Source: Lewinellaceae bacterium
GTDB lineage: Bacteria; Bacteroidota; Bacteroidia; Chitinophagales; Saprospiraceae
Assembly: GCA_016710765.1 (NCBI GenBank)
Contig: JADJUJ010000008.1
Coordinates: forward strand, 62,001 to 126,000
DNA length: 64,000 nucleotides
Direction: 5' to 3'
Under the pieces are notes generated by a model. It was given only the letters and a program-made list of their open reading frames with translations. It did not search any database and was not told the DNA's origin. Shown here one piece after another: positions 53,193-63,434 of the stretch. Position 1 is the stretch's first letter, and each line of letters opens with the position of its first letter. Made by a program: the position numbers and the translations under genes.

Positions 53193-54707
53193 ATGCTTTC
53201 AATGCGTCCAAGTGTTTTGCTATCCCTGCTTATCCTGATTGGCTGGAGCCGGTCGTTGTCATCGCAAACGTACCATGAAATATTGTCTGACATCGCTACC
53301 GAAAATCATCTGGTGGGCATGTCGGTAGCGGTATTGTGCCATGCGGAAATTCAGGACCTGTACCATTTTGGTGAAGCCGATTTGGGACAAGGCATTGCTG
53401 TAACTGACAGTACACGTTATCGAATTGCTTCCATCTCTAAAACAGCAACAGCAGTTGCTTTGATGCAATTGTATGAGGAGGGGCTTTTTGGGCTGGACGA
53501 CGACATCAGCAACTACCTGGGCTACGAAGTGCGCAATCCGAGTTTTCCCAATAAAATCATCAGTTTTCGCATGTTGTTGTCGCATACTTCCAGTTTGCAA
53601 GATGGAAACGGATATGGGAATTTTCTGGCTGCTACCTATGCTCAATCGCCCATTCCAGATATGCAGGAATTGTTGTTGCCAGGTGGTAACTGGTATACTT
53701 CCAATCTTTGGCGAACAGAGGCGCCGGGCACTTTTTTCCAATACAGCAACCTGAATTTTGGAGTGATAGGCACCCTGGTTGAAAAAATCAGCAATCGGCG
53801 TTTTGATCAGTACCTGAGGGATTCAGTATTGCTTCCGCTAGGTATTCAAGGGAGTTTCAACGTTGCAGACCTGCCCAATATCAACACCTTGGCAGTATTA
53901 TACCGAAATGGACTGGCTCAGGCCGACGATTACAATGGGCAAATGCCCGCAGCATTCAATGATTCCACTTATACCGTGGGAACCAACGGCTTGTTGTTCG
54001 CGCCACAGGGCGGTTTGAGGGTAAGTGCTGCTGAATTGGCCCGGTTTGCCGCTATGATGTCCAATTATGGTGATGGGAACAATGTCCGGATTTTAGACAG
54101 CGCTACCATCGCCCTGATGCTGCAACCGCAATGGACCTACAATGGCAGCAATGGCGACAATTACTATAACTTATTTAACCAGTGGGGGTTGGGGGTGCAA
54201 ATTACAACCAATACCAATTTGGGCGATATAGTGGTACCAGGCACCCTCCTTTATGGCCATCCTGGAGAGGCTTATGGGTTGATCAGCGACATGTATTTTG
54301 AAGTGGACAAACAGTTTGGGATTGTATTTATTACCAATGGATATTTTGGCAGCGCCGGATACACATTTGGAAATTACAGCGCTTTTTATATGCCTGAGGA
54401 ACAAATATTTGCAGCGATAAGGGATTTTTTTTTCAATGCCTGCGATGAGCTTTCTCTGGTTGCTGGGCCTGGGAAATCAGTCCCAACAAGCATAAGATAT
54501 CGGCCTGAATCGAATACCCTGATTTGTGCTGAAACATTGAACGGTATGCCGCTTCAAATTTTTGACATGACGGGTCGTATTTTGTATAGTCAATCCGTAA
54601 TCAATAACCAGGTCAGTTTACCACTCCTTTCACCCGGTCTGTATGCTGTGGTAGTTCAAGGAGCCGATGAAGTGTGGAGCCAAAAAATGTTTTTAGGATC
54701 TTATTAA
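53193..54707 (+). CDS. Serine hydrolase (class C beta-lactamase fold) with T9SS sorting domain
   Basis: 504 residues. Signal peptide; SISKTATAVALMQL carries the SxxK catalytic pair, YSNLNFGVIGTLVEK the Tyr-Ser-Asn motif and HPGEAYG replaces KTG. A C-terminal type A sorting domain (LQIFDMTGRILYSQSVI, LSPGLYAVVVQG) marks it for type IX export. Likely an extracellular esterase or D-peptidase rather than a true beta-lactamase. Confidence 0.88.
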   Translation: MLSMRPSVLLSLLILIGWSRSLSSQTYHEILSDIATENHLVGMSVAVLCHAEIQDLYHFGEADLGQGIAVTDSTRYRIASISKTATAVALMQLYEEGLFGLDDDISNYLGYEVRNPSFPNKIISFRMLLSHTSSLQDGNGYGNFLAATYAQSPIPDMQELLLPGGNWYTSNLWRTEAPGTFFQYSNLNFGVIGTLVEKISNRRFDQYLRDSVLLPLGIQGSFNVADLPNINTLAVLYRNGLAQADDYNGQMPAAFNDSTYTVGTNGLLFAPQGGLRVSAAELARFAAMMSNYGDGNNVRILDSATIALMLQPQWTYNGSNGDNYYNLFNQWGLGVQITTNTNLGDIVVPGTLLYGHPGEAYGLISDMYFEVDKQFGIVFITNGYFGSAGYTFGNYSAFYMPEEQIFAAIRDFFFNACDELSLVAGPGKSVPTSIRYRPESNTLICAETLNGMPLQIFDMTGRILYSQSVINNQVSLPLLSPGLYAVVVQGADEVWSQKMFLGSY

Positions 54708-54989
54708 TTTTTGGTGCTCATTTAATTGCGTGCGTACGCCGAAAAAGGCGGAATACAAATGTTTGCTGATGTCAGAAGCGGGCAACTCGCTGCTCATGTT
54801 TCCCGCTGCGTATGCAAACAGGCAGCGCAGCGAAAACGCCTCTTTGCTTTTGACGGCGTTGTAGCAAGCGCCTTTGGTTATGCCGGTATACTGGCAAATT
54901 TTAGCCAAGCCTACGGCGTTTAAGCCTTCGGTGCAAAAGAGATTCAACCCTTTCTGAATAACCGTTTCCTTGTCGTGTTTGATGTTCAC
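54693..54989 (-). pseudogene. Truncated TetR-family regulator (DNA-binding domain only)
   Basis: 98 residues. The helix-turn-helix region is intact in outline: IQKGLNLFCTEGLNAVGLAK, ICQYTGITKGACYNAVKSKE. The ligand-binding domain of about 100 residues is missing after residue 80, where the sequence runs into the end of the serine hydrolase gene (15-bp overlap). ACYNAVKSKE differs from the usual AFYNHFKSKE. Probably a remnant. Confidence 0.65.
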
Positions 54990-55224
54990 GATGTAAAGGC
55001 AATGAAACAGAACGGTCGGTACAAATAAAAAACAACTATTTTTTTAATTCATTTATATCGGCCTAAAATCACGTTCCCAAATCTTTCTTTTCTCAGGATA
55101 TTCTTTCAGGGTACCACGTTTTTTAAACAAGGCGATGTATTGGCTGTTAACATCGATAGGACGCTGCACGCACAGGTTCAGCAGCGGTTTGGTCGATTTA
55201 TTTTCATTTAACGATAAGCCAATC

Positions 55225-55840
55225 ATGAACATAGCTATCATCGGAACAGGAAACGTAGGTGGCGCCCTGGCCACCCAATGGGCAAAAGCCGGCCATAACA
55301 TATTACTTGGAGTACGCGACACGGCTGCTTTTAAGGGCGGCGATCTGCTCACTAATTCAAACACAAGCGTGCACCCTATCCGGGATGCCATTGCAACGGC
55401 AGACGCTGTACTCATTGCCACACCACCGCAGTTTATCGAGGCCATGCTGGCCTGAATTTGGCGATTGTACCGGCAAAGTGCTCATCGACGCTACCAATGC
55501 TGTCAGAACCAAACCTGAGCACTACCCGACGGTTTTTCACGCCCTGGAGGCGCTGAGTGGGGGTGAAGTGGTGAAGTGTTTCAATTCTACCGGTTTTGAG
55601 AACATGAAAAACCCGGATTATGGCCTGGTAAAACTAGACATGTTTATGGCTGGCAACAGCGACAGCGCAAAAGCTGTAGCCTTGCAATTGGCTAAGGACG
55701 CGGGTTTTGAAAACTGCTATGACTTTGGAAAAGGCGATCGGGTGGAATTGCTGGAACAATTCGCCTTATCGTGGATCAACCTGGCCATTTTTCAGGGTGT
55801 GGGCCGGGGAATTGGGTTTAAGGTGGTATTCAGGGATTAA
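55225..55840 (+). CDS. NAD(P)-binding oxidoreductase, F420/NADP-reductase-like (one-base frameshift)
   Basis: About 204 residues. Rossmann start MNIAIIGTGNVGGALATQWA, then DAVLIATPPQFIEAML and, in the shifted frame, GKVLIDATNAVRTKPEHYPT, VVKCFNSTGFENM and MFMAGNSDSAKAVALQL. Removing one C at 55451-55452 joins EAMLA to EFGDCTGK. The family (NADP oxidoreductase coenzyme F420-dependent-like) acts on various substrates. The 235-bp spacer before it holds no supported gene; a 57-codon minus-strand frame there has no recognisable product. Confidence 0.75.
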
Positions 55841-55935
55841 ACCAGGCACTAGATCCATTCCACTATGGCACCCGGCCAAACAGCCTTTTCTTCAAGGCAA
55901 TGATTATTTCAACAACAGTTTCAGGTTTCAAAAAC

Positions 55936-55943
55936 TACCTTTG
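55936..55943 (+). promoter_or_regulatory. -7 promoter box TACCTTTG upstream of sulP
   Basis: TACCTTTG, exact TAnnTTTG match, 137 bases before the transporter ATG. The -33 region has only TTTC variants. Confidence 0.4.
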
Positions 55944-56080
55944 CGCCCCTTTTCCCACCCTTGGGGTAGAAAATGAATATTGTCCAATGGGCATTATTCC
56001 AATTTTCCCCGGTTATTTTGTTACACCCTGATTTGTAGTTGCTGCCGCCCGGCTTCTGTCCGGACGTTGAAATTATTTGC

Positions 56081-57610
56081 ATGAAACGATACATTAACCT
56101 CTTTGACCTTTCCCAAAAAGTAGATTACAAAACAGAAGTTTTGTCGGGACTGACGGTGGCGCTGGCCCTTGTGCCGGAGGCTGTGGCCTTCGCCTTTATA
56201 GCGCGATTATCGCCCGTGACCGGTCTTTATGCCGCCTTTATGATGGGTTTGGTTACCTCGATTTTTGGTGGCCGCCCTGGCATGATCTCTGGCGCCACGG
56301 GTGCAGTGGCGGTCGTCATCGTTTCGTTGGCCAAAATGCATGGCGTAGAGTATGTTTTTGCTGCAGTGGTACTGGCGGGCATTATCCAGGTAACCGCAGG
56401 GTTGCTGCGCCTGGGCAAACTGATTCGATTGGTGCCTCAGCCTGTGGTATATGGCTTTGTCAATGGCCTTGCCATTATCATATTTACCTCACAGTTGGCG
56501 CAGTTTAAAGACGATACTGGTCAATGGCTCAGCGGACAGGCACTGTTTGTTTTTGCGGGTTTGGTAGCGCTGGCCATGCTTATTATATGGGGCTTGCCCA
56601 GGTTGACGAAAGCCGTCCCTGCTTCCCTTACTGCCATCCTGGTGGTTTTTGGAATCGTCTTCTTTTTTGGCATGGATACGAAAACGGTTGGTGACATGGC
56701 ATCTATCAAAGGTGGTTTTCCGCCCTTTCATATACCGGCTATCCCTTTGAATTGGGAAACCCTGGTGCTCATTTTTCCTTATGCCGCCATCATTGCGGGT
56801 GTAGGCCTGATCGAGAGTTTACTGACCCTGAACATCGTGGATGAGATTACCGAAACCCGGGGACGGGGCAACAAAGAAGCCGTCGCCCAAGGTGCGGCCA
56901 ATATCCTGTCGGGCGTGTTTTCCGGAATGGGTGGATGTGCCATGATCGGCCAGAGTTTGATCAACGTGTCCAATGGCGCCAGGGCCCGATTATCGGGCAT
57001 TGTGGCTTCCATTATGCTGTTGGTATTTGTGATGTTTGGCGCCTCCTTGATCGAGATGGTACCCATGGCAGCCCTAACGGGTTTGATGATCATGGTAGCC
57101 ATTGGTACCTTTGAATGGGCCAGTTTCCGGACCTTTACCAAAATGCCCAAGTCCGATATATTTGTCATGGTCATGGTTACGCTCGTCACTGTGCTGTTGC
57201 ATAATCTGGCGTTGGCGGTGATTATTGGCGTGATTATTTCCGCGCTTGTATTTGCCTGGGACAATGCCAAGCGCATTCGTGCGCGAAAATCCATTGATGC
57301 TGATGGCGTCAAACACTACGAGATATATGGCCCCTTGTTTTTTGGCTCCATCTCTGCCTTCAACGACAAGTTTGATGTGTTGAATGATCCAGACGAGGTG
57401 ATCATTGATTTTGCGGAAAGCAGGGTGGTGGACATGTCGGCCATCGAAGCGCTCCATAAAATTACCGAACGTTACCAGAAGGTGGGTAAAAAGGTGCACC
57501 TCAAGCATCTCAGTACCGACTGCAAGCAACTGCTGGAAAATGCCGCAGCAATCATCGATGTGAATGTACTGGAAGACCCGACGTACAAAGTGGTGGTGGA
57601 TCGGGTGTAA
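56081..57610 (+). CDS. SulP-family inorganic anion transporter with STAS domain
   Basis: 509 residues. About 11 membrane segments with the SulP signature LVPEAVAFAFIARLSPVTG and GRPGMISGATGAVAVVI, then a C-terminal STAS domain (VIIDFAESRVVDMSAIEALH). Substrates in this family include sulfate, bicarbonate and other anions; not determinable here. Clustered with SDR, CBS and universal-stress genes. Confidence 0.92.
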   Translation: MKRYINLFDLSQKVDYKTEVLSGLTVALALVPEAVAFAFIARLSPVTGLYAAFMMGLVTSIFGGRPGMISGATGAVAVVIVSLAKMHGVEYVFAAVVLAGIIQVTAGLLRLGKLIRLVPQPVVYGFVNGLAIIIFTSQLAQFKDDTGQWLSGQALFVFAGLVALAMLIIWGLPRLTKAVPASLTAILVVFGIVFFFGMDTKTVGDMASIKGGFPPFHIPAIPLNWETLVLIFPYAAIIAGVGLIESLLTLNIVDEITETRGRGNKEAVAQGAANILSGVFSGMGGCAMIGQSLINVSNGARARLSGIVASIMLLVFVMFGASLIEMVPMAALTGLMIMVAIGTFEWASFRTFTKMPKSDIFVMVMVTLVTVLLHNLALAVIIGVIISALVFAWDNAKRIRARKSIDADGVKHYEIYGPLFFGSISAFNDKFDVLNDPDEVIIDFAESRVVDMSAIEALHKITERYQKVGKKVHLKHLSTDCKQLLENAAAIIDVNVLEDPTYKVVVDRV

Positions 57611-57648
57611 ACGCAGTATTGTAAAGTATAGCAGCAATTAATTGGGTC

Positions 57649-57863
57649 TAAGCCATTGGTCTTTAGTCTTTGACTTTGCTCCGAAGAATTAACTATTTGG
57701 GTTTCAATGCATTATTTTTTAACAAAATATGCTTTGATAAATAATGCACCTGTTGATATAAAAAGGGTGTTCAACATGTAACGCTGATCTTTTTGGTATA
57801 TGATCTGGTGCAGTATTATAAATCGAGATCAAAGCCAAAGACTAAAGTCCAATGGCTAAAGCC
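57649..57863. mobile_element. MITE-like element family 2, copy D
   Basis: About 215 bp. Left end AAGCCATTGGTCTTTAGTCT and right end AGACTAAAGTCCAATGGCTA are imperfect inverted repeats of about 33 bp. The interior is AT-rich with TGCATTATTTTTTAAC and GATAAATAATGCA as an inner inverted pair. A second copy lies at 60443-60644 in the same orientation. The last bases form the stop codon of the SDR gene (57856-57858). Confidence 0.85.
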
Positions 57864-58470
57864 CCGCATACCCATACACCCTTATAATTTCCCCATTGTT
57901 TTTTCCCATCACGCTTCTGATGTATGCGTTGACGGCTTTGTGCATGGAGATGGGATTGAGCCCAGGAAAATAATCCTTGTAGTGGTCATAAGCGTCTTCT
58001 ACGAGCCCCAGGGATACGACATTTACGCGTGTGCCCCGTTCCATTTCCAGTGCGGCTGCTTGCACAAAACTGTGGATGCCGCCGTTGACCATGGCCGCGC
58101 TGGCGGTTTGCACCACAGGGTCGTCGGCCAAAATGCCTGTTGACAAGGTAATAGAGCCACCGGGATGCAGGTAATGTTGCCCGATGCGCACTAAATTGAC
58201 CTGCCCCATCAGTTTACTCCGGATACCGATGTAATAATCTTCCTCGCTCAGGTCCTTGAAAGGCGCCCATTTTGCTTCTCCGGCGATACAAAGGATGGCA
58301 TCGAGCAGCCCAGTTGTTTCGAACATAGTCTCGATGGATTGGCTGTCGGCAAGGTCGACCGGGATGTCACCACTGGTACGACCGCCGATGATGACTTGGT
58401 GCTGTTGGGCAAAATGTCGAACCACGGGCGCACCAATGGTACCATGCCCGCCAATGATGAGGATTTTCAT
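57856..58470 (-). CDS. Short-chain dehydrogenase-like protein
   Basis: 204 residues. N-terminal nucleotide site IIGGHGTIGAPVVRHFA, LDAILCIAGEAKWAPF (NAG-like), SITLSTGILADDP with catalytic Ser, and a YxxxK-like region that is weak (AAMVNGGIHSF). Short SDRs of this type occur widely. Its stop codon and last two residues lie inside the MITE end, so the original C-terminus may have been changed by the insertion. Confidence 0.82.
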   Translation of the reverse strand: MKILIIGGHGTIGAPVVRHFAQQHQVIIGGRTSGDIPVDLADSQSIETMFETTGLLDAILCIAGEAKWAPFKDLSEEDYYIGIRSKLMGQVNLVRIGQHYLHPGGSITLSTGILADDPVVQTASAAMVNGGIHSFVQAAALEMERGTRVNVVSLGLVEDAYDHYKDYFPGLNPISMHKAVNAYIRSVMGKNNGEIIRVYGYAGL

Positions 58471-58490
58471 GGCATATTATTTCTGTGCTG

Positions 58491-58498
58491 CAAATATA
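58491..58498 (-). promoter_or_regulatory. -7 promoter box TATATTTG of the SDR gene
   Basis: Minus-strand TATATTTG, 20 bases before the ATG, a normal leader length in contrast to the very short ones elsewhere in the window. Confidence 0.5.
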
Positions 58499-58530
58499 GG
58501 CTTCAGTGGGTAGCAGTGTCCGGCGGGTAC

Positions 58531-58564
58531 AAAAAAAGCCCCGATCTTTACAACCGGAGCTTTT
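58531..58564 (-). terminator. Intrinsic terminator of the CBS gene
   Basis: On the minus strand GCTCCG pairs with CGGGGC (one mismatch), followed by seven T. It separates the CBS gene from the SDR gene. Confidence 0.75.
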
Positions 58565-58598
58565 CGAAAACTAAACTACCCTGTCTTGTTGCTGTATC

Positions 58599-59051
58599 TT
58601 AACGTTCGGTCGTGGTGGGCGTTTGTTCGGTGAACACGCGTTCCAGGACCTTTAGTATGTCGTAAGTGGTTACTATTCCGATGAGTTCGCCTTTGGCGTT
58701 GGTCACCGGAAGCGAATGAAAATGATTGGCTTTGAAGATGCGGAGCGCATTTTCAACCGTATCGGTTTCATCCAGGCAAAGCACATGTTCTGTCATGACT
58801 TCCGAGATGCACATCGCATTGAGGAGTTTCTCATTGGCGCGCAGTTCGGATGGGTTGCCAAACAGATCCCGTATGACCCGCAGGTAATCGGTATAACTCA
58901 GCATTCCTACCAGTTTGTTTTCTGTTACTACAGGGATATGGTGGAATCCAAATTTTTCAAAAATAGTACGGGCAACGTCCATATTGTCTGTTGGAGAAAG
59001 CACTTCCGGCCGCCGCGTCATAATCTGCAATATGGGAGTGTTGGAATACAT
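58599..59051 (-). CDS. CBS-domain pair protein
   Basis: 150 residues made of two CBS motifs: RPEVLSPTDNMDVARTIFEK to HHIPVVTENKLVGMLSYTDY, and MTEHVLCLDETDTVENALRI to FHSLPVTNAKGELIGIVTTY. Such stand-alone CBS pairs bind adenine nucleotides and sense energy state. It lies between universal-stress and SDR genes. Confidence 0.9.
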   Translation of the reverse strand: MYSNTPILQIMTRRPEVLSPTDNMDVARTIFEKFGFHHIPVVTENKLVGMLSYTDYLRVIRDLFGNPSELRANEKLLNAMCISEVMTEHVLCLDETDTVENALRIFKANHFHSLPVTNAKGELIGIVTTYDILKVLERVFTEQTPTTTER

Positions 59052-59152
59052 CGTGCCGTTTTTTTAATAGTTCAAATGTAAGGCGTTTGGGAAGAGAGGC
59101 CAATGATCTGGATCACTGTGTTGGGCGACCTTATGCAGTCGCATGGTCTTTT

Positions 59153-59983
59153 TCAGGCTTCAGTATCATGCAAAACCAAAAGGGGGACATTGCTGCGGTG
59201 TGCCAGTCGCCGCGTGACGCTATCGTTGAAGAGTTTGTGCAGCAGGCTGTGGTCGTGTGCTACTGAAACCAACATACCTGCACCAACCGATTCGATGAAG
59301 TTAGCGATGGCCTGAGGCACATCTTTATCGTGCAGGTAATGAAAACTGCATTTAAAATCTTTTAGTTTGTTGTGTAGGTTGGTTTCGCGTTCGATATCCG
59401 GTTTTTCACCCGGTTTGTCGAGGATGTGTACGACCTGCATCTTTTTCCCTTGGAACTTAAAAATATTACGAAGTACGTCCATGGAACCTTCGTACACACG
59501 GAATTTATAATCTGTTGCAAAAACGATATCGCTGTCTTTGAGGAATTTGGCCTTCGTCGGGATGGCAAGCACCGGAATCCGGGTTTTGCTCAATACGCCG
59601 GCGGCAATACTGCCCAGAAACGCACCTCTCAGTCCGGTTGCGCCAGTGGTACCCATGACAATCAAATCGGCTCCCATATCCTGCGCAGTGTCGCAAACAG
59701 CGCTGACGGGGAACCCAATCATCACTTTTTCCTGGACGACCACCTTTTTGGCAGCAGGATTCTTGCGGTTGCGACGGCCCCATTGTTTCAGCTCTTTAAT
59801 GCGTTCTGCCATGTAATCGTCAGCCCAAAACGCGTTGTAAATGTTGTTGTCCACCCCTTCATTGGGGTAAAGCACATGGAGTAATTGAATTTCAGACTTG
59901 GTGGCAGCTGCAATTTCCAGTGCATAACGGTAAGCGCCTGCAGAACATGTGGAGAAGTCGATGGGAACTAGAATGGATTTCAT
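59153..59983 (-). CDS. Universal stress protein, two UspA domains
   Basis: 276 residues. Domain 1 starts KSILVPIDFSTCSAGAYRYA and ends in the ATP-binding MGTTGATGLRGAFLGSIAAG (Gx2Gx9G type); domain 2 (DIVFATDYKFRVYEGSMDVL onward) lacks the full glycine motif. Typical tandem Usp of Bacteroidota, near respiration genes. Confidence 0.9.
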   Translation of the reverse strand: MKSILVPIDFSTCSAGAYRYALEIAAATKSEIQLLHVLYPNEGVDNNIYNAFWADDYMAERIKELKQWGRRNRKNPAAKKVVVQEKVMIGFPVSAVCDTAQDMGADLIVMGTTGATGLRGAFLGSIAAGVLSKTRIPVLAIPTKAKFLKDSDIVFATDYKFRVYEGSMDVLRNIFKFQGKKMQVVHILDKPGEKPDIERETNLHNKLKDFKCSFHYLHDKDVPQAIANFIESVGAGMLVSVAHDHSLLHKLFNDSVTRRLAHRSNVPLLVLHDTEA

Positions 59984-60013
59984 GGCAAGCTGATGTAGTA
60001 TAGGGTGAAACGG

Positions 60014-60422
60014 TTATTCCTGTTCGCGATAATCCGGGATTTCTTCGTCCATAGGTCGGATGTGCTCGCTGGATTCGCCTTTTGCATTTTGTTGTGCCAG
60101 GGTCAGCTGGTCGGTGCGACTGGTTTCCAGCCACAAACTGCCCGATTTGCGGAACAACTGAACGTGCAATCCGCATTGCTCTTCCAGCATTTTTTCTACC
60201 TGCCAAGTTGGGGTTGTAGGCTGAATTTCGGTTTTACACAGTACTTTTAGCCGACAGGCCGGAGAGTAAAAGGCTCGCATCTTCAAGCAAGTATTTTGCC
60301 GGACTTCCTTCAAAGGCATTGTGGGCTTTGCTGAAGAAAACAAGTTTCAGATAGGGGAAAACATCGTTAAAACCAGTTTGCAAATCACCTATGGTCGTTG
60401 TTGCTGTTATTCGGATGTTCAT
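60014..60422 (-). CDS. Conserved hypothetical protein next to uspA (one-base frameshift)
   Basis: 135 residues after removing one T from TTTT 60245-60248, which joins LLLSGLSAK to VLCKTEIQPTTPTWQVEKML. N-terminus RITATTTIGDLQTGFNDVFP and C-terminal GLHVQLFRKSGSLWLETSRT suggest two similar alpha/beta halves. I recall similar proteins beside usp genes in Bacteroidota but know no function. Confidence 0.6.
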
Positions 60423-60442
60423 GGCGTCTCAGTTCTATACTC

Positions 60443-60644
60443 GGCTTTAGCCATTGGTCTTTAGTCTTTGGCTTTGCTCCGAAGGATTAACAATTTGGTT
60501 TTCAATGCATTAATTTTTAACAAAATATCCGTTGATAAATAATGCACATGCTGTTTTAAAAAAGGTGATCAAAATTTAATTCTACTATTTGTGGCATTTA
60601 ATCTGGTACAGTATTTTAAATCGAGATCGAAGCCAAAGTCCAGT
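60443..60644. mobile_element. MITE-like element family 2, copy E
   Basis: About 200 bp, same orientation as 57649-57863. It begins GGCTTTAGCCATTGGTCTTT and shares TTTGCTCCGAAG and ATCGAGATC blocks. The right inverted repeat is shortened by a few bases (AGCCAAAGTCCAG). It fills most of the gap between the hypothetical gene and the copper ATPase gene; the remaining 100 bp shows nothing. Confidence 0.82.
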
Positions 60645-60745
60645 TCTATCGCGTTATCAAATGTTGATAAGCAAATTTGATACTATTTTAGCGGAAACGA
60701 AATGACGAGGGTCAAACCCAGGGGTGATTTTGTGGTATATCCTGG

Positions 60746-63189
60746 TTACTGCAGCCCAAGGCGCCATGATTTCCAACTTCCCATGCCTACGCCAAACAAA
60801 ACGATGGTAACGGAACTCAGCGGCATCAATATGGCGGCAACCACTGGCGAAAGGGTGCCTGTTACGGCGTAACTCAGGCCGATCACATTGTATACCGCCG
60901 CCAGCAGGTAAGCGCGTTGTACGGTGAGCACACCCCAGCGCGACAAATCCAGGAATTTTGGCAAGCGTTCAAACTCGTCGGCATGCAGGATGGCATCACA
61001 GGCTGGTGTAAAATTGTTGGTGTTTTCGGTTACAACAATCCCTACATCGCTTTGTTGCAGGGCGCCGGCATCGTTGAGTCCGTCACCAAACATCAGTACC
61101 TGCTTACCGCCTTGGTGGAGTTGGCGCACAAATTCCAGTTTGTCCTGTGGGCTTTGGTTAAAACGCAATTGCTCTGGCTGTTCGAATATTTTTTGAAGAT
61201 GTGCTGCTTCCCGATCGTTGTCGCCCGACAGCAACCAGAGCCCCGACTGCCGTTGCCGAAAATAGGCCAATAGTGCTGTTAGCCCGCTTCTGTACCGACT
61301 TTTGAGGCTGAAATATCCGCGCACGTTGTTTGCGATTTTCACATAAACACCTTGTGCGGTGTTGGCAGCATCCAATCCAATGAACCGGCTGGAGCCGATC
61401 GCTACGCTTCGGCCAAGAATTTCACCCCGGATGCCTTGTCCGGTGAGTTCCTCAAAATGGCTGCAAAGCTCCACTGGTACATCCCGCAACGACTCATAAA
61501 TCTGCCGGCTGGCGGGGTGATTGCTGTTGCGCACCAGCGATTTCACCAGAACCTGCTCTTGTGCGTTGAGCTGCGGTGGCAGATCGGCGGATGGGAGAAA
61601 ATGTACCGCATTTTGGGCGATATTGGTGATGGTACCGGTTTTGTCCAAAACTACCTCATTGATTTCCTGAAGGGCTTCCAACACATTGGTGTTTTTGACA
61701 TAGAGGCGGTTTCTCCCCAGAATGCGGAGTATGTTACCCAGGGTAAACGGAATAGAGAGCGCTACGGCGCAAGGACAGGCGATGATGAGCACTGCGGTAA
61801 AGGCGTTGATCGCCTTATTCATGTCCTGCGGCACCCACCATAGGAATGCGAGCGCTGCTACGCCGAGAATGAGGGCTGTGAAATAGCGGCCTGCCCGATC
61901 GGCCAGGGCACTGGCATGCCCCCTGCTTTTGGCCTTGAAGGCCTCGTCGTTCCACAACTGCGTGAGATAGCTGGTGGATACTTTCCGGGTGAGGCTGATT
62001 TCAATGGGCTCGCCCAGTTGTTTGCCGCCGGCGTAAATCTGCTCCCCGCTTTTGACGGCGATGGGGTCGGCTTCGCCGGTAACGAAAGAGTAATCAACTT
62101 GTGCTTTTCCTTTCAACAGGATCCCATCTGCGGGGATCAACTCGGCGTTGCGAACAACTATAATGTCGCCGGGCTCAAGCCGTTGTATGGGTACGGCTGC
62201 TTCTGTTTGATCGTTGTGCTTAAGCGTAGCGGCAACCGAAAATAGGACTTATAATCGCGGTCGAAAGACAACTGGTGATAGGTTTTTTGCGGAAACCATT
62301 TACCAGTTAGCAGGAAAAAAATGAGTCCTGCAAAGGAATCAAGGTATCCTGCCCCTGTGCCGGATAGAATTTCATAAGCCGACCGGCCGAAGAGCATGAG
62401 GATGCCCAGCGACAGTGGCACATCGATGTTGAGGTGCCCAACCTTGAGGCCGCTCCAGGCCGAAACGAGGTAGTCCTTGGCACTGTACAGCAGCACCGGC
62501 AGGGCCAGCAGGAGGTTGATGTAGCAAAAACACGAAAGTACCAGGCAGCATGTTCCAGCCCCAGGTACTCCGGAAAACTGAGCAGCATAATGTTGCCAAA
62601 AAGCGAAACCGGCCAGTCCTATTTTATAGTACAGGGAACGGTCAATAGGGTGGGGGGCTCCTTCTCCGCTTACATCGCCGAGATTGATTTCCGGGGCATA
62701 ACCGATGCTGGAAAGCAGAGAGGCGAGTTTGCGCAAGCTGGTTTCTTCCTCCAGAAAATGAATCGTGACCTGTTTTTTGAGGAAATTTGTTTTGGAGTGC
62801 AGAACGCCTTTGTCGAGGCGGTAAAGGTGCTCCAACAACCAGATGCAAGAGGCACAATGCATTTGTGGCAGGTAAAACTCTACCCGTGCACTGTGTCCAT
62901 CGCTGAAGCGTATAAGTTTTTTGCGAACCTCCTCGTCGTCGAGCCAGGTATAAGCACGGGCATCGCGGCGGTCGCGAAGAGTAATGCCAGGATTTTCATC
63001 GAGGGTGTAATACTGACAAAGTTCGTTGGTCTGAAGGATTTCATACACCATCTGGCAGCCTTCACAGCAGAAAAACTTGTCCTCCAGATGAAGCCGGTCA
63101 TCCGGGCAAGTATCGTGGCAGTGATAGCATTGGTGGTGCACAACCGGCGGCTCTTGGCCGGAAACAGACAGGACAGCGCGATCCTTCAT
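60746..63189 (-). CDS. ccoI: CcoI/FixI-type heavy-metal P-type ATPase (three frameshifts)
   Basis: 814 residues when three single-base errors are corrected: one A removed at 62598-62602, one A added at 62526-62530, one G added near 62238. N-terminal metal-binding part CYHCHDTCPD and FCCEGCQMVYEIL, then MHCASCIW; membrane CPC in IIACPCAVALSI; phosphorylation site VLDKTGTIT; hinge MFGDGLNDAGAL. It exports copper toward cbb3 oxidase assembly in relatives. No ccoN or ccoS gene follows it in the window. The first two errors cancel each other. Confidence 0.88.
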
Positions 63190-63434
63190 ACGCGATGAAT
63201 GGGTTTTAATTTTGCCCTACAAAGATCGGCCGGGTAGTTTGGGGGCATCGATGAGCGCCATCAGTCTGCGGATTGACATTCATCAAAAACATTCCCGGAA
63301 ATTGTGCGCATCTTTGCGGTGCAGGAGCCGCAATCCACGAAAAGTACAACAAAACCGTTTTTGCGTCCTTGCAAAGGAGAAGTGATGGGCCGCATCTTTG
63401 TGGTATCAAATTTACTTCTACTAAAATTACGAAA

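Noticed and set aside
55053..55226. 57-codon minus-strand frame ending KRKIWERDFRPI
   Set aside because: No recognisable family or promoter, and it starts opposite the start of the NAD(P)-binding gene; left unassigned.
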